Assembly: GCA_017395245.1 (NCBI GenBank)
Contig: JAFPVR010000055.1
Location: 1-64,000 of the forward strand
Source of the DNA: Bacteroidales bacterium
Lineage (GTDB): Bacteria; Bacteroidota; Bacteroidia; Bacteroidales; WCHB1-69
Reading direction: 5' to 3'
DNA: 64,000 nucleotides
Part shown: positions 27,434-34,976 of the stretch, in pieces
Numbering within the stretch: the first letter of the stretch is position 1
How the letters are laid out: each line of letters starts with the position of its first letter
Made by a program: the position numbers and the translations under genes
The notes under the pieces: generated by a model
Told to the model about the DNA's origin: nothing
What the model saw: the letters and a program-made list of their open reading frames with translations, nothing else
Database searches by the model: none

Positions 27434-28513
27434 ATGAATAAACGAATTGTTGTCATAATCACTGTCGTATTGGCCTTTGCAGGTTTTCGTGTGTCCGCGC
27501 AGGATGCACTGTTTTCGCAATATTATGCCAACCCGCTCTATTTGAACCCGGCATTCGCGGGCACCAACGTCTGTCCGCGCCTGGCATTCAACTTCCGCGA
27601 CCAGTGGCCGTCGGCTCCGGGAACGTTCATGACCTTCACGGGTTCCTACGACGAACATTTCGACAAGTTGTCGGGCGGTATCGGCGTTTTGCTGTTCGGC
27701 GACCGCGCCGGTGAGGGCGGCATCATCAACACCTACACGGCCAGCGTGATGTACTCCTTCAAACTGAAGGTTTCCAAGAATTTCAATATGCGCTTCGCCT
27801 TGCAGGCCACCTACGAGAACCGCAGCCTCAACTGGGAGAATCTCGTTTTCGGCGACATGATCGACCCCAAGTACGGTGTCATCTATCAGACCGCCGAAAT
27901 CCAGCCTAACCAGCTGACTATCCACTCGTTTGACATGGCCGCCGGCTTCTTGGGCTACACCCCGCACTTCTACTTCGGCGTGGCTGCCCACCACATCGTG
28001 CCCATCATCGGTGCCAGAGGCTTCATCTCCAACGGCTTGGGCGCCTACGACTACCGTCCCGTGAAGTGGACCGCACACGTCGGCGGTTACTTCGACCTCA
28101 AACGCAAAAGTAAGAAAGAGACTTCTTTCGGCGATATTTCCATCAGTCCGAACTTCATCTACCAACACCAGCAGAACTTCAACTACTTCAGCGAGGGTTT
28201 CTACCTCAACTTCTACCCGTTCACCCTCGGCATGTGGCTGCGCCACGGCCTCACCTACAAAGGCGAAGTGTTCATGGGCACCGACACGCTCGGACAACCC
28301 ATCACCCAGCCTATCTCCTATCACAATATGGATGCTTTCATCGTGATGTTCGGCGTAGAATACGAATGGTTCAAAGTGGCCTACTCGTATGACGCAACTA
28401 TCAGTAAATTAGCCAACTACTCCGGCGGTGCGCACGAGGTCTCCCTGCAGTTCCTCCTGCCCTGCCCCAACAAGCGCAAAGCCTTGAAAGACCTCAACTG
28501 TCCGTCTTTCTAA
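27434..28513 (+). CDS. porP: T9SS outer-membrane protein PorP/SprF
   Basis: This 359-residue barrel protein belongs to the PorP/SprF family, which links T9SS to the outer membrane and the PorK/PorN ring. It has a signal peptide (MNKRIVVIITVVLAFAGFRVSA) directly followed by the hallmark QDALFSQYYANPLYLNPAFAGT, and then blocks such as FNFRDQWP and GGIGVLLFGDRAGEGGI. It is 44 nt upstream of porK, as in T9SS core operons. Many Bacteroidota have several PorP-like proteins, but the neighbour porK supports this one as the core copy. Confidence 0.93.
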   Translation: MNKRIVVIITVVLAFAGFRVSAQDALFSQYYANPLYLNPAFAGTNVCPRLAFNFRDQWPSAPGTFMTFTGSYDEHFDKLSGGIGVLLFGDRAGEGGIINTYTASVMYSFKLKVSKNFNMRFALQATYENRSLNWENLVFGDMIDPKYGVIYQTAEIQPNQLTIHSFDMAAGFLGYTPHFYFGVAAHHIVPIIGARGFISNGLGAYDYRPVKWTAHVGGYFDLKRKSKKETSFGDISISPNFIYQHQQNFNYFSEGFYLNFYPFTLGMWLRHGLTYKGEVFMGTDTLGQPITQPISYHNMDAFIVMFGVEYEWFKVAYSYDATISKLANYSGGAHEVSLQFLLPCPNKRKALKDLNCPSF

Positions 28514-28557
28514 CACTTTAGAATTCAGAATATTAAAATCGAAAAACAGTTTAAGAA

Positions 28558-30066
28558 ATGAATACAGCAAAGAAATTATTAGGATTGTTCACTATCGCAG
28601 CGCTGCTGATAGGAATGTCTTCCTGTAAGAAACAGAAATCCGCCACCACGGGCTGGAACTACAACGATGCCAAGAACGGCGGTTTCGAGGTGGCGCCGTT
28701 TGAGGAGCAGGCCACCGGTCCCGGCCTCGTCTTCATCGAGGGCGGTAGCTTTGTGATGGGCCAGATGGAAGAGGACGTGATGAAGGACTGGAATAACACG
28801 CCCCGCCGCGTCTCAGTCGCCTCTTTCTATATGGATGAGTGCGAAATCGCAAATGTTGACTACCTCGAATATCTCTACTGGCTGGAGCGCGTCTTCATCC
28901 CGCAGGATTTGAAAGTGGTGTATGACAACGCCATGCCCGACGAGGCCGTTTGGCGCGATCGTCTGGGCTACAACGAGCCCCAGGTGGAATACTACTTCCG
29001 CCACCCTGCCTTCCGCTTCTATCCGGTGGTGGGCGTGAGCTGGCTGCAGGCCACAAACTATGCCGCCTGGCGTACCGACCGCGTCAACGAGCAGATTCTG
29101 GTGGACCGTGGCTATATTGAGTTCGCCGAGACTCCCTCCGCCGAAGGTTACTTCAACACTGATGCCTACCTGACCTACGAATCCTACGAGGCTGAAGGTC
29201 AAAAACGTCTGCGCTACATCTCCAGCGGCGAATACCGCAACGTGAAGATGGAAGACGGCATCCTGCTGCCCAAGTACCGCCTCCCCACCGAGGCTGAATG
29301 GGAGTACGCCGCCTTCAGCACCGTCGGCAACACCCTCAACGAGCGCGTGCTTGAGCGCAAGGTCTATCCGTGGAACGGCTCACAGCTGCGTTCCGAAGAC
29401 AAGAAATACTACGGCGACTTCATGAACAACATCCGCCGTGGCCGTGGCGACTACATGGGTGTCGCCAGCTCCCTCAACGACAACGGCTTCTACACCAAGG
29501 AGGTCAAGTCCGACTGGCCCAACGATTACGGCCTCTACCAAATGGGCGGCAACGTGTCCGAATGGGTCATGGATGTCTATCGTCAAACCTCCCACGACGA
29601 CGTGACCGAATACAATCCGTTCCGTGGTAACTACTTCGAAACCAAGAAACTGTTGGAAGATGGTACGGTTGCCGAGCGTGACAGTGTGGGTAGAATCCCG
29701 ATGGTTCCCGTCTCTGACTTCAAGAACGACCGCCGCCGCAACTACCGCGCCGCCGACAACAAGAACTATCTCGACGGTGACTGGCAGTCCCTCAAGGACA
29801 TGGACGACTGGAAGAACGCCACTACCAGCGAGGAAGCCACCGACAGAATGTACGCGAAAACCAACGCCAACTACGACTTCTCCCTCGTCGGCGACCGCGC
29901 CCGCGTTTACAAAGGCGGTTCCTGGAAGGACATTCCTTACTGGTCTTCCCCCGGCGCAAGACGTTACCTCGACGAAGACGAAGCCACCGATTACATCGGT
30001 TTCCGCTGCGCCATGGCTCGCGTGGGTACACAGACCCAAGGCGCCAAAGCCAGCAAAAACAGGTAA
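28558..30066 (+). CDS. porK: T9SS ring lipoprotein PorK/GldK
   Basis: This 502-residue lipoprotein (lipobox MSSC, Cys23) has an FGE/sulfatase-modifying-factor fold that builds the periplasmic T9SS ring with PorN. Typical blocks are GLVFIEGGSFVMGQ, YMDECEIANVDYLEYLYWL, PVVGVSWLQATNYAAWRTDRVNE, LPTEAEWEYAAF, YQMGGNVSEWVMDVY, RVYKGGSWKD and YIGFRCAMAR. In Porphyromonas and flavobacteria porL, porM and porN follow directly. Here a terminator hairpin and a repeat array follow, then a gene on the other strand, so porLMN are not in this window. Confidence 0.95.
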   Translation: MNTAKKLLGLFTIAALLIGMSSCKKQKSATTGWNYNDAKNGGFEVAPFEEQATGPGLVFIEGGSFVMGQMEEDVMKDWNNTPRRVSVASFYMDECEIANVDYLEYLYWLERVFIPQDLKVVYDNAMPDEAVWRDRLGYNEPQVEYYFRHPAFRFYPVVGVSWLQATNYAAWRTDRVNEQILVDRGYIEFAETPSAEGYFNTDAYLTYESYEAEGQKRLRYISSGEYRNVKMEDGILLPKYRLPTEAEWEYAAFSTVGNTLNERVLERKVYPWNGSQLRSEDKKYYGDFMNNIRRGRGDYMGVASSLNDNGFYTKEVKSDWPNDYGLYQMGGNVSEWVMDVYRQTSHDDVTEYNPFRGNYFETKKLLEDGTVAERDSVGRIPMVPVSDFKNDRRRNYRAADNKNYLDGDWQSLKDMDDWKNATTSEEATDRMYAKTNANYDFSLVGDRARVYKGGSWKDIPYWSSPGARRYLDEDEATDYIGFRCAMARVGTQTQGAKASKNR

Positions 30067-30090
30067 TATTTCCATTAACAATATAAAAAC

Positions 30091-30128
30091 GGACCTCTTT
30101 CCCTTCGGAAGGAGGTCCATTTGTTTTT
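30091..30128 (+). terminator. Rho-independent terminator after porK
   Basis: A strong hairpin with arms GGACCTC and GAGGTCC, extended by CC/GG around a TTC-containing loop (30091-30118), is followed by ATTTGTTTTT. It begins 25 nt after the porK stop. Confidence 0.85.
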
Positions 30129-30357
30129 GGAGCTTCGGCATTCTTGCCGAAGGCTTTTCGATAGGAGCTTCGGCATTCTTGCCGCAGGCTTTTCGATAGG
30201 AGCTTCGGCATTCTTGCCGAAGGCTTTTCGATAGGAGCTTCGGCATTCTTGCCGAAGGCTTTCCGATAGGAGCTTCGACATTCTTGTCGCAGGTTTTTCA
30301 ACAGTAGCGCCACCTCTCGTGGCGGCTTGTTTTGCGGCAGGAATGCCGCGGCTCCTA
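30129..30357. repeat. 35-bp tandem array (five copies) with TAGGAG/CTCCTA-type end
   Basis: Five 35-bp units start at 30129, 30164, 30199, 30234 and 30269. Each begins GGAGCTTCGGCATTC and contains the hairpin CTTCGGCATTCTTGCCGAAG; the fifth is more divergent. A tail with two other hairpins (GCCACCTCTCGTGGC and GCGGCAGGAATGCCGC) ends in CTCCTA at 30352-30357, as in the elements at 7046 and 36941. Reading frames open through the array on both strands, but these are repeat artefacts. This array and the terminator account for the 304-nt gap 30067-30370; I see no gene there. Confidence 0.9.
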
Positions 30358-30370
30358 AGACACCGCCATG

Positions 30371-30826
30371 TTATTCCACTTTGCTCAGATCGACACCGGT
30401 GAAACGCATCACCTCCTGATCGCCCTCGAAGAGGATAAGCTCCTCGCCCACAATCTCATAACGGGTGATGTCGCGCTTCAGCGCCTGCATAAACTTCCGT
30501 TCCACGCCCATGTTTTGGCAGAGGCGCTTGGTGGCACCCTGAAACTCAAGGGTCATCTTATGCTTTTTGTTGATGGAATACGTTCCGAAAAAGGTGTTAC
30601 ACCCAAGGTTACCCTGGATGTTGTCAGCAGTGTCGAACGTGATGAACGGGCGCAGGGCAAAGTCCGCGCCTATCTCAACACCGCCTAACTTGACGAGATT
30701 CCATTGCGTCCCGACGAGAGGATAATGCTCGTCGCTCACGCTTTTCTTGGAGGTTTTGCAGCCGCACCCAGCGAGAATCAAGGTTATTGCCACAGCGGCT
30801 AAAGCGTAATGTCTCATATTTGTCAT
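30371..30826 (-). CDS. META/HslJ domain lipoprotein
   Basis: This 151-residue lipoprotein (lipobox LAGC, about Cys22) has a META domain at about 38-145. The signs are LVGTQWNLVKLGG, the GCNTFFGTYSI block with its conserved Gly-Cys-Asn, and LILFEGDQEVMRF near the end. HslJ-type proteins are linked to heat or novobiocin stress in other bacteria; the function here is unknown. Its start codon lies inside a 7-bp array only 17 nt below the engB stop, so it is co-transcribed with engB. Confidence 0.83.
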   Translation of the reverse strand: MTNMRHYALAAVAITLILAGCGCKTSKKSVSDEHYPLVGTQWNLVKLGGVEIGADFALRPFITFDTADNIQGNLGCNTFFGTYSINKKHKMTLEFQGATKRLCQNMGVERKFMQALKRDITRYEIVGEELILFEGDQEVMRFTGVDLSKVE

Positions 30827-30855
30827 GGGTTATGGGTTATTGGTTATTGGATTGT
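30821..30855. repeat. 7-bp array between engB and the META lipoprotein gene
   Basis: Five heptads (TGTCATG, GGTTATG, GGTTATT, GGTTATT, GGATTGT) run from the start codon of the lipoprotein gene (30824-30826) across the stop of engB (30844-30846). The layout matches the array at the recG start. Confidence 0.7.
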
Positions 30856-31449
30856 GAATTCGTTATTGATTCCGTCAATGAAATCCAGAATCTCGTCACG
30901 GCCAGCACTGGAGACAGCCGAGGACCGAATCATCATCGGTAACTCCTCCCAGGTCTCCGCAAGGGTATTCTTCATCTTTTGGACATTACTCATGGTTTTA
31001 CCAGCTGAGTTTTTGTCGGTTTTGGTGAAGATAATGGCAAACGGGATACCGTTTTCTCCGAGATTGTTGATAAAATCAATGTCAATTCGCTGAGGTTCGA
31101 GCCGTGCATCAACCAACACGAAGACGATTTGGAGATTCTCGCGAAAGAGCAGATAGTCGGAAATCATCTTCTGCCATTTCGCACGGTTGGTCTTGGACGT
31201 CCTGGCAAACCCATAACCGGGCAAATCCACGAGATACCAGTTCTTATTGATCAGGAAATGATTGATCGTCTGCGTCTTGCCAGGTTGAGAGGAGGTCTTC
31301 GCAAGCCCCTTGTGGTTAGTCAGCATATTAATGAGCGAAGACTTGCCCACGTTGGAGCGACCAATGAAGGCATATTCGGGCAGGTTGGGGACCGGGCACT
31401 TGCGCCAGTCAACCTCGCTTTGCAGGTATTCGGCGGTCTTGATCAGCAT
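30844..31449 (-). CDS. engB: Ribosome biogenesis GTP-binding protein YihA/YsxC/EngB
   Basis: This 201-residue TrmE-Era-type GTPase helps assemble the large ribosomal subunit. I see G1 ([10 protein letters not shown]), G2 region ([14 protein letters not shown]), G3 ([10 protein letters not shown]), G4 (IFTKTDK) and G5 (SSAVSSAG), all at normal spacing. It is full length. It lies 6 nt downstream of the envC-like gene and 17 nt upstream of the META lipoprotein gene. Confidence 0.96.
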   Translation of the reverse strand: MLIKTAEYLQSEVDWRKCPVPNLPEYAFIGRSNVGKSSLINMLTNHKGLAKTSSQPGKTQTINHFLINKNWYLVDLPGYGFARTSKTNRAKWQKMISDYLLFRENLQIVFVLVDARLEPQRIDIDFINNLGENGIPFAIIFTKTDKNSAGKTMSNVQKMKNTLAETWEELPMMIRSSAVSSAGRDEILDFIDGINNEFTIQ

Positions 31450-31455
31450 AGTCGT

Positions 31456-32769
31456 TTATCTTCGGGCCAACCACTCGTTGGGATTCACGTAATGGTCGTT
31501 TTTCCAGATTTCAAAGTGCAGCTCGTAGGTATTCGACGACGCGCTCTTGGCCACCGTTCCGATGGTCTGCTTGGTGGAAACTTTGTCGCCCACCTTGACA
31601 TTTGTTGACGCAAGATTCTGATAGACTGTGATATACTCGCCATGACGTATCATCACGACCTTGGTGCCCATAATGGGCATCACAGCGGTGACAACCCCTT
31701 CGAAGACGGCACGGGCAGACGAGCCAGACTCGACCAGAATGTCAATGCCGTGGTTGTCAATCATTACGGAGGGGACATCGGGGTGCGGGTAGTTGCCGAA
31801 ATCGCTGATCTTCGCGCCTTTGGCCACCGGCCACGGCAGCTTGCCCTTGTTGCTGACGAACGAGGCGTTGAGGGTCTTCTCCTCCGGTGTCAGCGCGATG
31901 GCCGTGGAGGATTTGGCCGACGAAGAGGCTGAAGACGACGCAGTACCGCCGGAAGAGCCCTTCCCCGACGAGGACTTGGCACTCTTCTTGCTCCGCTCGG
32001 CGTTGGCTTTGGCAATCTCGGCCTTCACCGCACGCTGGATGGCCGCGTCAATTTCCTTGCGTTGCTGCTGTTTCTTTTTCAGGTCGGCCTGCAGCTTCTG
32101 CGACTCCTTCTTCAGTTTCTCAGCATTCTGGGTCTTCTTTTTCCGGTCATTCTCCAAATTCCGGCGCTCCACCTCCTTGGCATCCACAACTTGCTGGGCT
32201 TCCCCTCGCAACACCTCAATCTGCTCGTTCTTCTTGGTCAGTTCCTCTGTGGTTTTCTGGATTTGCACCGACTGTTCGCGGATATTGCGGGAGAAGAGGG
32301 CATAGTAGCGCATACGGCGGAACATCTGTGAGAAGTCGTCGGCGGCAAGGATGAACGTCACCTTGTCGAGGAAACGGCGGTTGCGGTAGGCGTTATAGAC
32401 CAGCTGCGCATAGTCGGCCTTCATGTAGGCCAACCGTTTTTCCAAACTCTTGATTTCCTGCTGGTTCTGCTCCTGTTCGTCCTCCATTTGGATGATTTGC
32501 GAGTTGAGATTGGTGATCAGCCTCTCCCGATCCTGAATCTGTTTGCGCAGAAGCGCCGCCTGCTGGACGGCCGCTTTCTGGTTCGACTCGTTCTTCTTCA
32601 GCAGCTTCTGCGTATTGGCGATCTCATTCTCAATCTTCTGTTTGTCTTTCTTGAGCTGTGTACTGCTTTTCCCGCTCTGCGCTGAAACCAGCGTCGGAAA
32701 CCCCATAACCCAAACCAGAAAGAGAATCCAGAATAAGCTTCTATGATTTGACAAGTGACAATTACCCAT
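31456..32769 (-). CDS. envC: EnvC-like murein hydrolase activator (coiled coil plus degenerate LytM domain)
   Basis: This 437-residue protein has a signal peptide (ending near LVSAQS), two long coiled-coil blocks (about 40-145 and 185-280), a Ser/Lys/Ala-rich linker and a C-terminal M23/LytM domain (about 325-437). Zinc-site residues are altered: the usual His of HxGID is Asn (DNHGID), and the usual YxHL is VYQNL, while HFEIW remains. Such degenerate LytM domains activate amidases rather than cut peptidoglycan, as in E. coli EnvC. The frame extends upstream to 32847, but the -7 box at 32788-32795 puts the start at 32769. Confidence 0.88.
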   Translation of the reverse strand: MGNCHLSNHRSLFWILFLVWVMGFPTLVSAQSGKSSTQLKKDKQKIENEIANTQKLLKKNESNQKAAVQQAALLRKQIQDRERLITNLNSQIIQMEDEQEQNQQEIKSLEKRLAYMKADYAQLVYNAYRNRRFLDKVTFILAADDFSQMFRRMRYYALFSRNIREQSVQIQKTTEELTKKNEQIEVLRGEAQQVVDAKEVERRNLENDRKKKTQNAEKLKKESQKLQADLKKKQQQRKEIDAAIQRAVKAEIAKANAERSKKSAKSSSGKGSSGGTASSSASSSAKSSTAIALTPEEKTLNASFVSNKGKLPWPVAKGAKISDFGNYPHPDVPSVMIDNHGIDILVESGSSARAVFEGVVTAVMPIMGTKVVMIRHGEYITVYQNLASTNVKVGDKVSTKQTIGTVAKSASSNTYELHFEIWKNDHYVNPNEWLARR

Positions 32770-32787
32770 GGTATGAAATATATTTTG

Positions 32788-32795
32788 CAAAGATA
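32788..32795 (-). promoter_or_regulatory. -7 box for envC-engB-META operon
   Basis: The minus strand reads TATCTTTG followed by C, 18 nt before the ATG at 32769, which rules out the more upstream starts. Confidence 0.65.
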
Positions 32796-32878
32796 ACAGA
32801 TATTTGTGCATTATTATTGTGTGAATCAATATTTTATCAACAAACAATCGTTAATCGCCAATTTACAGGATTATTTGT

Positions 32879-32886
32879 TACTTTTG
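32879..32886 (+). promoter_or_regulatory. -7 box for pnuC
   Basis: TACTTTTG followed by C lies 22 nt before the pnuC ATG. Confidence 0.65.
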
Positions 32887-32908
32887 CCGCGTTTTTAGTG
32901 AGAAAAAT

Positions 32909-33526
32909 ATGTCCACCGATATGATTATCGAATTGATCGGCGCGGCCATCGGGCTGATCTACGTAATTTTAGAATACAAGGCCAACGTTTGGCTTTGGCC
33001 TGCCGGCATCGTGATGTCGCTGTTCTACGTGGTGATTTTCTTCCACGGGAAGTTCTACGCCGATGCGGCCGTCTATCTCTACTACATCGGGGCAAACACC
33101 TACGGGCTGCTCGAATGGACACGCGCCCGCCGCCGCAAACTGCCGAACGACAGCGCCGATTCGGGCGAGTTAGCGATCACACATGTCCCTAAGAAACGGC
33201 TGCTACCGCTCGTCGCAACAGCCTTCGCCCTGTGGGGACTCCTTTACTGGATTCTCAGCACGTTCACCGACAGCCCCGTGCCCCTTGGCGACGCCTTCAC
33301 CACCTCCCTTAGCATCGTGGCGATGTGGATGCTGGCGCAGAAGTATCTGGAGCAATGGCTGTTATGGATTGTTATAAACCTTGTCTCCACCGCCCTCTAT
33401 TTCTGGAAAGGCCTCTACTTTACCGGAATATTGTTTATCGTTTACGTGATTGTCGCCATACTCGGATATTTCCGGTGGCGGAAAGAAATGCTCTACCCAA
33501 GTAGTACCCAAGTAGTACCCAAGTAG
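32909..33526 (+). CDS. pnuC: Nicotinamide riboside/mononucleotide transporter PnuC
   Basis: This 205-residue membrane protein has about seven hydrophobic segments and the PnuC signature residues: EYKANVWLWPAGIVMSLFYVVIFF, YADAAVYLYYIGANTYGLLEW and AQKYLEQWLLWIVINLVSTALYFWKGLYFTGILF. It imports nicotinamide riboside for NAD salvage. The start may be 32909 or 32921. The last eight codons and the stop codon (33524-33526) lie inside an 11-bp tandem repeat, so the C-terminus depends on repeat number. Confidence 0.93.
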   Translation: MSTDMIIELIGAAIGLIYVILEYKANVWLWPAGIVMSLFYVVIFFHGKFYADAAVYLYYIGANTYGLLEWTRARRRKLPNDSADSGELAITHVPKKRLLPLVATAFALWGLLYWILSTFTDSPVPLGDAFTTSLSIVAMWMLAQKYLEQWLLWIVINLVSTALYFWKGLYFTGILFIVYVIVAILGYFRWRKEMLYPSSTQVVPK

Positions 33527-33560
33527 TACCCAAGTCCACCCAAGCTCTTTTAGCTTGGGT
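33494..33560. repeat. 11-bp tandem repeat over the pnuC stop, followed by a hairpin
   Basis: TACCCAAGTAG is repeated from 33494, 33505, 33516 and (partly) 33527. The hairpin with arms ACCCAAGCT and AGCTTGGGT (33538-33560) follows and may end transcription, although its loop rather than its tail carries the T-run. Confidence 0.8.
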
Positions 33561-33602
33561 ATAGTATGCCTGCAGTATGGGAAATGTATGGCTACACCTT
33601 GT

Positions 33603-33684
33603 GTAGAGACGTGCTGCAGCGCGTCTCTACATGCGCATCTCTACAGAAGGTGACACGTAGAGACGTGCTGCAGCACGTCTCTAC
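33603..33684. repeat. GTAGAGACG-family palindromes, copies 3 and 4
   Basis: Two 28-bp palindromes with the centre GCTGCAGC lie at 33603-33630 (one G-T pair) and 33657-33684 (perfect). A lone half-arm, GCATCTCTAC, lies between them. They occupy the convergent gap between pnuC and purD. Confidence 0.88.
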
Positions 33685-33712
33685 ATATGGTGAATCGTTG
33701 TCGTAAAAGGGA

Positions 33713-34975
33713 TTACACCGCCTGCCAGCCGATGTCTTTGCGATAGAACAAATCCGAATGTGCCATCTTCGCAACGCCTTGATAAGCATCTTGTTGCGCT
33801 TCCTTGAGCGTATTTCCTTTGCCCACCACGATGAGCACGCGTCCGCCGTTGGAAAACAGCTGTCCGTTCTCTTCCTTCACGCCCATGCAGAAAACTTGCT
33901 GCGACAAAGCGTCAGGGTTGTTCAGCGGGATGTTTTTCGTGTAGCTACCGGGATAGCCGTTGGCCGCCAACACCACACCGAGGAACGCCTCTTCGTGGAA
34001 TTCTGGAGTAACGTCTTTATTGTCAAGCACATCCAGCATCATTTGGGTCAAATCGCTCTTGAGTTTGGGGAGCACAACTTCCGTCTCCGGATCGCCGAAG
34101 CGGGCGTTGAACTCGATAACCTTCGGACCGTCCTTGGTCAACATCAAACCGCCGTAGAGGACACCGCAGAACGGACAACCTTCTGATTTCAAAGCTTTTG
34201 CCGTCGGTTTCATAATGTGTTCCACGGCCCAGTCGATTTGGGTTTGCGGGATGACGGGCACGGGGGCGTAGGCGCCCATACCGCCGGTATTTGGGCCTTT
34301 GTCGCCATCGTAGGCGCGCTTATGGTCCTGCGCGATGACAAGCGGCACCACCTGCTCGCCGTTGACCAGTGTAAGCAACGAGAATTCCGGACCTTGCAGG
34401 AACTCTTCCATCACCACCTTGCCCTTGCCGAAACGGTTGTCTAACAGCATGTCTTTCAGCGCGTTGTCGGCTTCTTCGGCAGTCATGGCAACCACCACGC
34501 CCTTGCCGGCGGCCAACCCGTCGTACTTGATGACGATGGGGGCACCCTGCCGGTCCAGATAGGCTTTCGCGCTGTCATAATCTTCAAACGTACGGTATTC
34601 TGCGGTGGGAATCCGGTATTGGCGCATCAAATCCTTCGCGAACTCCTTGCTCGTCTCGATGCGGGCGGCAGCGGCGGTAGGTGCGAAAATGCGCAGTCCG
34701 GCAGCAGCAAACACCGTGGCTATATCATCCGCTAAAGCCGCCTCGGGCCCCACAACGGTAAGGTCAATATGCTCCGACAAGGCAAAATCGCGCAGCTTTT
34801 CCGTCTCACCCTCACTGAGATTCACTAAAGTGACAGGCGCACCGGTCTGTGCGGTGATATGCTTCATCCCGACATTGCCGGGGGCGATGAAAAGTTCAGG
34901 TTTCAAGGCGGATTGCGCCATTTTCCAAACGATGGCATGCTCGCGGCCACCGCGTCCGATAATCAATATTCTCAT
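33713..34975 (-). CDS. purD: Phosphoribosylamine--glycine ligase
   Basis: This 420-residue ATP-grasp enzyme makes glycinamide ribonucleotide, the second step of purine synthesis. Diagnostic blocks are MRILIIGRGGREHAIVWKMAQS, GPEAALADDI, FGPTAAAARIETSKEFAK-like (FAPTAAAARIETSK), IVIKYDGLAAGKGVVVA, DHKRAYDGDKGPNTGGMGAYAP and IEFNARFGDPETEVVLP. It is full length. It starts 1 nt after the stop of the MltF-like gene on the same strand and is therefore co-transcribed with it, although the functions are unrelated. Confidence 0.97.
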   Translation of the reverse strand: MRILIIGRGGREHAIVWKMAQSALKPELFIAPGNVGMKHITAQTGAPVTLVNLSEGETEKLRDFALSEHIDLTVVGPEAALADDIATVFAAAGLRIFAPTAAAARIETSKEFAKDLMRQYRIPTAEYRTFEDYDSAKAYLDRQGAPIVIKYDGLAAGKGVVVAMTAEEADNALKDMLLDNRFGKGKVVMEEFLQGPEFSLLTLVNGEQVVPLVIAQDHKRAYDGDKGPNTGGMGAYAPVPVIPQTQIDWAVEHIMKPTAKALKSEGCPFCGVLYGGLMLTKDGPKVIEFNARFGDPETEVVLPKLKSDLTQMMLDVLDNKDVTPEFHEEAFLGVVLAANGYPGSYTKNIPLNNPDALSQQVFCMGVKEENGQLFSNGGRVLIVVGKGNTLKEAQQDAYQGVAKMAHSDLFYRKDIGWQAV

Positions 34976-34976
34976 G

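Noticed and set aside
30129..30303. Possible CRISPR array, because of regular 35-bp units
   Set aside because: The units are contiguous with no unique spacers and no cas genes are near; it is a tandem repeat.
29380..30313. Long minus-strand reading frames through porK and the 35-bp array, with peptide repeats such as RSSYRKAFGKNAEAP
   Set aside because: The repeats come from translating the 35-bp hairpin units; the frames continue antisense into porK and have no start signals of their own.
33592..33789. Minus-strand frame of 65 codons between pnuC and purD
   Set aside because: Its repeated ETCCSTSLR-type peptide is a direct translation of the two GTAGAGACG palindromes.
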